From: JBBDIK01 sp040880465
GTDB lineage: Bacteria > Actinomycetota > UBA4738 > JBBDHU01
Assembly: GCA_040880465.1 (NCBI GenBank)
Contig: JBBDIK010000001.1
Location: 1 to 55,712, forward strand
DNA: 55,712 bases
Direction: 5' to 3'
Shown here: piece after piece, positions 51,079 through 55,712 of the stretch
Position numbering within the stretch: the stretch's first letter is position 1
Layout of the letters: the number at the start of each line of letters is the position of its first letter
Translations under genes and position numbers: made by a program
Notes under the pieces: model-generated
Database searches by the model: none
Seen by the model: the letters and a program-made list of their open reading frames with translations, nothing else
What the model was told of the DNA's origin: nothing

Positions 51079-51813
51079 GTGAACCCGCGCGAATACGAGG
51101 AGTTCGTGGCATCGACCCTGACGGCGGAGGGCTGGAGAACCGAACTGACCCCGCTCACGGGTGATTATGGCGTCGATGTGTTCGCTTGGAAGCGCGGGAT
51201 GAAGCTCGCCGTGCAGGTCAAGATGTATGGCGGTTCGGCTCGACGCGTGAACCGCGATGCCGTCTTCAAGCTCCACGGCTCTGCCGCATACTTCGATTGC
51301 GACAAGGCGATGCTGGTCACGAACGGCGACATCCTGCCCGACGCCGTCGAGGTCGCTAACAAGCTGGGAGTCGAAATAAAGCAGATCGCGGACCTCGGCG
51401 GCCAACCAGTTCGCAGCCCAAAGGACGTGGCCCCTCGGCACATGGACGCTGTCTCGCGCAGCGCGCCAAGCACGTCCCCAACTCGTGAGACCACCTTCGA
51501 GTCGATCTGGGAAACCCACGTGATGCCGCTCGCCGGAAGAACACTTGCGCGATCGAACGGCACGAGCAACAGGATCCTGTCGGTTGACTGGAGCGGAGTC
51601 AGGCGCGTGACATCGAATGATCGCGAGGGCTTCATTCCGATCGAGATCTTCCGCGATGTCATTAGGGATGTGCTGGCGGGACGGACGGTGACTCGCAAGC
51701 AGATCAACGACGACTACCCGGGCCGGGCCTCCTCCGGGATCCTCCTCATCCTTGGCCAGATACCCGTCCTCGAGGTCACACCCTCCCCTGCGGCTGTGAG
51801 GCTCGCCAGGTGA
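51079..51813 (+). CDS. Mrr-type restriction endonuclease-like protein
   Basis: A 244-aa protein with an N-terminal PD-(D/E)xK nuclease domain of Mrr type: Glu8 in YEEFVAS, Asp33 in GDYGVDVFAWK, and Gln46 and Lys48 in LAVQVKMYG (QxK). ILPDAVEVANKLGVEI is the family's later helix/strand. The C-terminal 100 residues form an extra domain, no match recognised. Mrr proteins cut modified DNA; alternatively the enzyme may act on foreign or damaged DNA. GTG 51079 has GAGAGG upstream; its stop overlaps the GIY-YIG gene as GTGA. The pair starts the right-hand island. Confidence 0.85.
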   Translation: MNPREYEEFVASTLTAEGWRTELTPLTGDYGVDVFAWKRGMKLAVQVKMYGGSARRVNRDAVFKLHGSAAYFDCDKAMLVTNGDILPDAVEVANKLGVEIKQIADLGGQPVRSPKDVAPRHMDAVSRSAPSTSPTRETTFESIWETHVMPLAGRTLARSNGTSNRILSVDWSGVRRVTSNDREGFIPIEIFRDVIRDVLAGRTVTRKQINDDYPGRASSGILLILGQIPVLEVTPSPAAVRLAR

Positions 51814-52292
51814 ACAGCCCAGCCACCTGGGATCGCGACGGGTTGGAGAGGGCGGGCTTTGGGGGTTTCGTTCCCTTCGCGGTGATTCTGTCTCAGGACC
51901 CTGTGCCGCGGCTCCCCGGCGTCTACGCCGTCGTGCGTCCCGAGACCGCGCCGCCCGAGTTCCTTCTCAGAAGTGTCGGTGGCCATTTCAAGGGGCGCGA
52001 CCCGACGGTGGATTTGGGGGTGTTGGAGGCCAACTGGGTATCTGGCGCCACGGTCGTCTACATCGGCAAGGCCGGGGAGCTTCGCATCCGCCTTCGCACC
52101 TACGCGAAGTACGGGCAGGGACAGCCAGTTGGTCACCAGGGCGGTAGGTACATATGGCAACTTGCTGACCACGGCGATCTTCTCGCCTGCTGGATGCCGA
52201 CGGAGGAGTCCCCGCGGGACACCGAGCGTAAGCTGATCGAGGACTTCAAGGCGCGTCACGGAAGGCGCCCCTTCGCGAACCTCGTCGACTGA
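51810..52292 (+). CDS. GIY-YIG domain nuclease-like protein
   Basis: A 160-aa protein with a GIY-YIG nuclease core: GVYAVV (37-42, GIY position), TVVYIGKAG (81-89, YIG), Arg92 in LRIRLRTY, Glu139 in DTERKLIEDF and the ending RRPFANL. All expected catalytic positions are filled. A family with the same GHFKGRDPTV and PVGHQGGRYIW blocks seems to be present in many actinobacteria, with unknown role. Its GTG overlaps the Mrr-type gene stop by GTGA, so both are made together, suggesting a two-nuclease defence pair. It faces the ATPase operon, with 18 bases between. Confidence 0.88.
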   Translation: MNSPATWDRDGLERAGFGGFVPFAVILSQDPVPRLPGVYAVVRPETAPPEFLLRSVGGHFKGRDPTVDLGVLEANWVSGATVVYIGKAGELRIRLRTYAKYGQGQPVGHQGGRYIWQLADHGDLLACWMPTEESPRDTERKLIEDFKARHGRRPFANLVD

Positions 52293-52310
52293 CCTATCCC
52301 GGAAACGAGA

Positions 52311-54074
52311 TCAGTCCGCGGCGCGGACGTAGATGAGTGAGGCGGAAGGAACATCCTCCATCAACTGCATTGCAAGTTCGCTCTCGTAGGTTGTAACGAC
52401 CACTTGCCTGAGCGCGTCCGACTGCGAGGCGCGGGCCAGAGTCCCAGCAACGATCCTCCTGAGTCTTGGGTCCAAGTGTTCCAGGGGCTCATCCAGCCAA
52501 ACAAAGGGCGCGTGGGTTGACGCTGACGTGACCAGCAGACGAGTAAGCAGCATCGCCCACACCTTCTCCCCACCACTCAAGGAAGAGAATGGGAGTTCGC
52601 GGCCGCCAACGGTCCGCGTGATCCTCCCTGCTGGACTGAGCCGGAGTCCATCGACTCCGAACACTCTCTTCCATCTCCTACCCACTTCCCCGACCAGGGG
52701 TTCGATGCGATCAGTCGTGATTGCGTCGGCGACCTCCCCGAATGCGGCAGCCGCAGCGAGAGCGACCGACTCTTGTCGCAAGAGAGTGAGAAGTTGGACG
52801 TTCTGTCGCTCGTCGTTGTCAATCTCTTCCAGCTTTGCCGCCGCCATGCGATGAGAAGCACGAAGCTCGGCCAAGGATTCCTCGGCTTCCCGCGCCGCCA
52901 AAGTCGCCATATCCAGGGTCGGGTCCTTCTCCAGTGCGGGTTCCGCCTCCTCTCCCGGACGAACTGGCTCCGGAAACGACTGAATCTTCGTCAAGGTGGC
53001 CCGGAGATTGCGCAATATCAGCCGCCGCTCCTCGATGGCCACCTCTTCCTGCGCAATTTCCTCTCGACCGAGGGCGATGCGCTGATCGTGCCCCGAAACC
53101 GCAGCCTCAACCTCGTCAGCAGAAAGGGGCCTTAGACACGTCGGGCACACAGCATCTGCTCGGTGCAGTTGTTTCGAGGCCTCCTCCTCCAGCGACAGCT
53201 TCGCTTTCAGCGTCGCAAGGTGACGATCGGAGGACCCGACAGCTTCATCCTTCTCCAGCACGACCGCCGCCAATCGCTCGACACCATTAACAGTTTCGGC
53301 ACCTTGGAATCCCTTGAGCGACTGAATCAGCCCGGCGACACGCTCGTCGCGGTCCTGTACGGCCGCCTCGTACGCCTTCCACCCCTCCGCGATTCGAGCT
53401 CGCGTCTGAACTCGCGTCAGAACAGTGTCGGCGGCATCCTTGGCGGCGCGTGCTTCCTCGATTCGCGGCTCGAACGCGGAGATCTCGGCCGCAAGGGCAT
53501 CTCGTGTCGAACCTTCCACCTTCCGAGCGGCCTTGACCTTTCGAACAGCTGCAGCGGCATCCTTGCCCATCCGGGCAGCAGCATTGGCCGCCCCAAGGAG
53601 GGGTGCCACGCCGAAGACTCGTGACAGATGGTCACGAAGGTCAAACTCGCCCTCCGAAAGGCTCTGAAGCGATCCCCCGTGTGTCATGAAGGTCAATCGA
53701 GCAAGGGTGGGGAGATCAGCTCCAAGTTCATCCGTCAGGATGGCGTTGATGTCGGCTTGGTCCGAAAGAACCCTGCCACCTACGTTTGCTTCGACATGAG
53801 AATGCCCCGTCCCATCGATCCACCTCTTGATCTCCAGCACTCCGGATGCAGGAAGATGCAGCGCTACCTCAACATCTGCGGTATCTGCATTGCCGCGCCG
53901 CTCGACGGTGGGGTCCACGCCGCTTGCATCCCCGAAGATGCTCCAGGCGGCAGCCATCATCAGGGAGGTCTTTCCGATTCCATTGGAGGCGACAATGAAC
54001 GTCGTGCCCGGGCCGAGCTCGAGATCAAGATTGTCGAATGCCCGCCAGTTATGGAGCCGGAGGTTCAAAATCAT
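52311..54074 (-). CDS. Rad50-like zinc-hook ATPase
   Basis: A 587-aa SMC/Rad50-type ATPase. Walker A is SNGIGKTS (30-37), the signature FSSLSGGEKVWAM (499-504 is LSGGEK), and Walker B FVWLDEP (Asp528, Glu529) with D-loop LEHLD. Between them are two helical arms (about 165-300 and 325-430) with the hook CPTC at 310-313, so two molecules could join through zinc. The arms are short compared with Rad50. The H-loop position (VVVTTYESELA) has Thr where His is usual, which may slow ATP turnover. No nuclease domain is fused. I chose ATG 54074, overlapping the previous stop (ATGA). It is the last gene of a three-gene operon. Confidence 0.85.
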   Translation of the reverse strand: MILNLRLHNWRAFDNLDLELGPGTTFIVASNGIGKTSLMMAAAWSIFGDASGVDPTVERRGNADTADVEVALHLPASGVLEIKRWIDGTGHSHVEANVGGRVLSDQADINAILTDELGADLPTLARLTFMTHGGSLQSLSEGEFDLRDHLSRVFGVAPLLGAANAAARMGKDAAAAVRKVKAARKVEGSTRDALAAEISAFEPRIEEARAAKDAADTVLTRVQTRARIAEGWKAYEAAVQDRDERVAGLIQSLKGFQGAETVNGVERLAAVVLEKDEAVGSSDRHLATLKAKLSLEEEASKQLHRADAVCPTCLRPLSADEVEAAVSGHDQRIALGREEIAQEEVAIEERRLILRNLRATLTKIQSFPEPVRPGEEAEPALEKDPTLDMATLAAREAEESLAELRASHRMAAAKLEEIDNDERQNVQLLTLLRQESVALAAAAAFGEVADAITTDRIEPLVGEVGRRWKRVFGVDGLRLSPAGRITRTVGGRELPFSSLSGGEKVWAMLLTRLLVTSASTHAPFVWLDEPLEHLDPRLRRIVAGTLARASQSDALRQVVVTTYESELAMQLMEDVPSASLIYVRAAD

Positions 54075-54970
54075 CGGTCGACCGCCAGGTCTCCGAGACG
54101 TTCGGGCACATTCTCTGGATCGAGGCGGCCCTCGTACATGTCCCAAATCAGCCCGGCAAGACCATCAACCTCACGTTTGCCAAGCGTGGCAAGTGCCTCC
54201 TTCTTCGGAAAGTGAGCGCGCTGACCGATGGCTTTCTGCTCATCGACTGCCCTCGCAGCAACCTGTGCAGCAAGCGCGCTGACGTCCGTGCTGTCGAACG
54301 GCACGTCAAATGTTGGCATCGCGTCCCAAGAGGGGTTGAGGCCAACAAAGAAGGAGGCGACAGCTTCGGACAGCTGTTGAACAGGTCGCATGTATCGAGG
54401 GGCAGTCCCCGCGGGGACCTCGATAGCGGGTGCGCAGTCAGACGGCTCAAGCAACAAACACGAGAGATCGCGTCCGGCTAGGGCTATGCCTGCTGAGTCC
54501 AATAGACCCCGAAGAGCCCTACGGACCACCTTCCGAACGAGCGGATGACCGTCGAGATCACCCATTGTCGGAACCGCCACGAGCCAAACTCGCAGTCGGC
54601 CTCCGAACGTGCCGACAATCCAGCCCCCGACAAGCGGGAGGTCAGTCGTTGAGAAGTCGGAAACGTCGTCATCCGGGATGACGCGGGCCGTCGGCATGGC
54701 CTTGCGGATGGCCACCGCGGCCGCGGACACGAACTCTGCGTCACCGGTTGAAGTAGATTCCTTGCTGATACTCGGATTCTCGGGTCCCTCCCGCGCGGCT
54801 TCGACCTCAATGGCTGCTCCGTCCGTGAGGCTGAGGATCTCAATCGCGCTCTCCACCTCCTCGCGAATGTCAGAGGGAAGATCGTTCAACGCAACCGGCT
54901 CACCACCGATTTCTTTCTGCTCGATGTATCGAGCGATTGCGTCCCGGATGATTTCCTCTCTGTCGGTCAC
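54071..54970 (-). CDS. Unrecognised 299-aa protein between a sigma-like regulator and a Rad50-like ATPase
   Basis: A 299-aa soluble protein. Residues about 1-50 are a helical module with RYIEQKEIGGEPVALNDLPS and REEVESAIEILSL, resembling in pattern short modules found before kinases and other partners of sigma factors; this is weak. The middle (about 80-190) is alpha/beta with GGWIVGTFGGRLRVWLVAVP and LVRKVVRRALRGLLD; the end is helical. No nuclease, protease or cofactor motif is seen. Its GTG overlaps the sigma-like stop (GTGA) and its stop overlaps the ATPase start (ATGA), so it is strictly coupled to both. It may be an adaptor or inhibitor in the system. Confidence 0.7.
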   Translation of the reverse strand: MTDREEIIRDAIARYIEQKEIGGEPVALNDLPSDIREEVESAIEILSLTDGAAIEVEAAREGPENPSISKESTSTGDAEFVSAAAVAIRKAMPTARVIPDDDVSDFSTTDLPLVGGWIVGTFGGRLRVWLVAVPTMGDLDGHPLVRKVVRRALRGLLDSAGIALAGRDLSCLLLEPSDCAPAIEVPAGTAPRYMRPVQQLSEAVASFFVGLNPSWDAMPTFDVPFDSTDVSALAAQVAARAVDEQKAIGQRAHFPKKEALATLGKREVDGLAGLIWDMYEGRLDPENVPERLGDLAVDR

Positions 54971-55602
54971 GAGGGCTCCTCATCGGCCGGACCGGGCAGT
55001 TGCCCGGCGAAGAGGTCCCTGCTCGCCTGTAGGTGAGCCCGGATTTTTAGGACCGCCTCGGCGAGAACCTGCCCAACGCGCTGCCCGGTCATCGGCGGGT
55101 CGAGCTCTCGACCAACGGCCGCCCGGCTCTTCTTGTCTATCTGCACCATGTGAAAGATCTCTTGTTCTCTCTCATCAAGCGCGGCTTGAATGGCAGCCTC
55201 GATTACGGCCAGTCGCAAAGCCTCTTCGTACGTCTCTTCTGCGCTTGGAACAATGGCTTCCCCTGGTACCTCGTTCCATCCTGCCCCGCTATCCGAGACA
55301 CCCAGCGCGTCGAGCGACGGGCCCACCCTGTCCGGCTTCGTTCGGCGAATGCGATCGATCGCCTTGTTCCGCGCAGCGACACACGCATGCTGCCGGAACG
55401 GTCCCTTGCATCGAAACCCCTTTTCAGCCATGGAAGCCCATGAATCATCGACGACATCCCACGCGTCCATGCCTGCCACGAGATCGTTCGTGTATTTCCC
55501 CCAGGCACTCAGCACTGAACTCCTCATGAGGCGCCTGATCTTCTTGTACTCATCTTCGTCGACCCCTTCGGGGAGGTTTGGGGCCGCTGGCTCCGGCTTC
55601 AC
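54967..55602 (-). CDS. Sigma-70-like regulator leading the ATPase operon
   Basis: A 211-aa protein with the two domains of ECF-size sigma factors. Region 2 (about 20-90): YKKIRRLMRSSVLSAW, DAWDVVDDSWASMAE and ACVAARNKAIDRIRRTK, where ARNKAIDRIRR is typical of region 2.4. Region 4 (about 145-195): ALDEREQEIFHMVQIDKKSR and TGQRVGQVLAEAVLKIRAHL as HTH. The first helix of region 2 is weakly conserved. I prefer GTG 55602 over 55659, because TATACA ends 6 bases before it and the 19 extra residues look non-coding. It lies first in the operon and may control it. Confidence 0.75.
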   Translation of the reverse strand: MKPEPAAPNLPEGVDEDEYKKIRRLMRSSVLSAWGKYTNDLVAGMDAWDVVDDSWASMAEKGFRCKGPFRQHACVAARNKAIDRIRRTKPDRVGPSLDALGVSDSGAGWNEVPGEAIVPSAEETYEEALRLAVIEAAIQAALDEREQEIFHMVQIDKKSRAAVGRELDPPMTGQRVGQVLAEAVLKIRAHLQASRDLFAGQLPGPADEEPS

Positions 55603-55608
55603 CCACCA

Positions 55609-55614
55609 TGTATA
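55609..55614 (-). promoter_or_regulatory. -10 box of the sigma-like operon, probable leaderless start
   Basis: On the minus strand TATACA ends 6 bases before GTG 55602. A weak TTCGAC lies 17 bases upstream as a possible -35. No ribosome-binding site lies between. Confidence 0.4.
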
Positions 55615-55657
55615 TCGCAGCGACCCCCTGAGTCGAAAGCGTCCAGGGTCTCCCTCC

Positions 55658-55712
55658 ACGGGAGTTGACCCGCTCTCGTGGACACGGGTCAGTTTACGCC
55701 GGGGCTAGTTCA
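55658..55712. repeat. Right copy of 55-bp terminal inverted repeat
   Basis: Exact reverse complement of bases 1-55. It carries the same TGACCCG / CGGGTCA dyad (55666-55672 and 55685-55691). Here the dyad lies about 65-90 bases upstream of the sigma-like start, in an operator-like place, while at the left end it follows a stop codon. So one sequence is approached from two unrelated gene contexts. Confidence 0.95.

Noticed and set aside
52311..55602. Known systems Dnd, RloC, Wadjet or OLD/Gabija
   Set aside because: No sulfur-transfer genes, no HEPN or TOPRIM nuclease fused to the ATPase, no Jet partners and no helicase; only the ATPase class is shared.
1..55712. Linear replicon with telomeric inverted repeats
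   Set aside because: The repeat is short, of exact k-mer size and within gene-dense DNA; no terminal-protein or telomere-resolvase gene is seen.

Overview
The window is about 55.7 kb of high-GC DNA that reads as one chromosomal contig from an uncultured actinobacterium (Actinomycetota). The basis is the high GC, frequent GTG starts, chains of 4-base start/stop overlaps, an alpha2-type glycyl-tRNA synthetase, the dnaG-rpoD pair, and at least seven genes with a TANNNT-like -10 box 6-8 bases before the start codon (probable leaderless mRNAs). I cannot place it below phylum from sequence alone.

Layout. (1) Positions 1-3113: one arm of an integrated element next to tRNA-Asn. A leftward trio (XRE repressor, AlpA/excisionase-like HTH, replication-initiator-like winged helix) faces a rightward pair (HTH protein, tyrosine integrase), with several palindromes between them. 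(2) 3114-18222: tRNA-Asn and housekeeping genes rpoD, dnaG, dgt, ppdK and glyS, mixed with secreted or lipoprotein genes (M15-like peptidase, TolB-propeller/RTX protein, HEXXH lipoprotein) and a MOSC protein. (3) 18349-38849: two paralogous zinc-ribbon membrane proteins, then conserved information and stress genes: uppS-recO, deoC-corC-ybeY-phoH, HIT-dnaJ, a secreted sulfatase, hrcA with a CIRCE operator, hemW-lepA, rpsT, comEA-comEC-holA and leuS. (4) 38917-50869: an orphan PAS/GAF histidine kinase, a VapBC-type toxin-antitoxin pair, GcvT/DmdA-like and class-III aminotransferase genes, a chlorite-dismutase-family protein, a frameshifted SnoaL-like gene, a gamma-glutamyltransferase and an RCC1-repeat secreted protein. 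(5) 51079-55602: a defence-like island whose base composition looks lower in GC by eye (not computed). It has an Mrr-type nuclease coupled to a GIY-YIG protein, facing an operon of a sigma-70-like regulator, an unrecognised 299-aa protein and a Rad50-like zinc-hook ATPase. This last trio is the best candidate for an undescribed system.

The first and last 55 bases are perfect reverse complements and include a 7-bp dyad. The exact length of 55 and the position at the extreme ends suggest a shared k-mer of an assembly graph, meaning that both ends run into the same repeated sequence. The two ends are therefore probably mobile or repeated DNA and the middle is ordinary chromosome.

No CRISPR array, insertion sequence, rRNA or riboswitch was recognised. 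No gene-free stretch exceeds about 240 bases; the largest (43284-43523) shows nothing recognisable.
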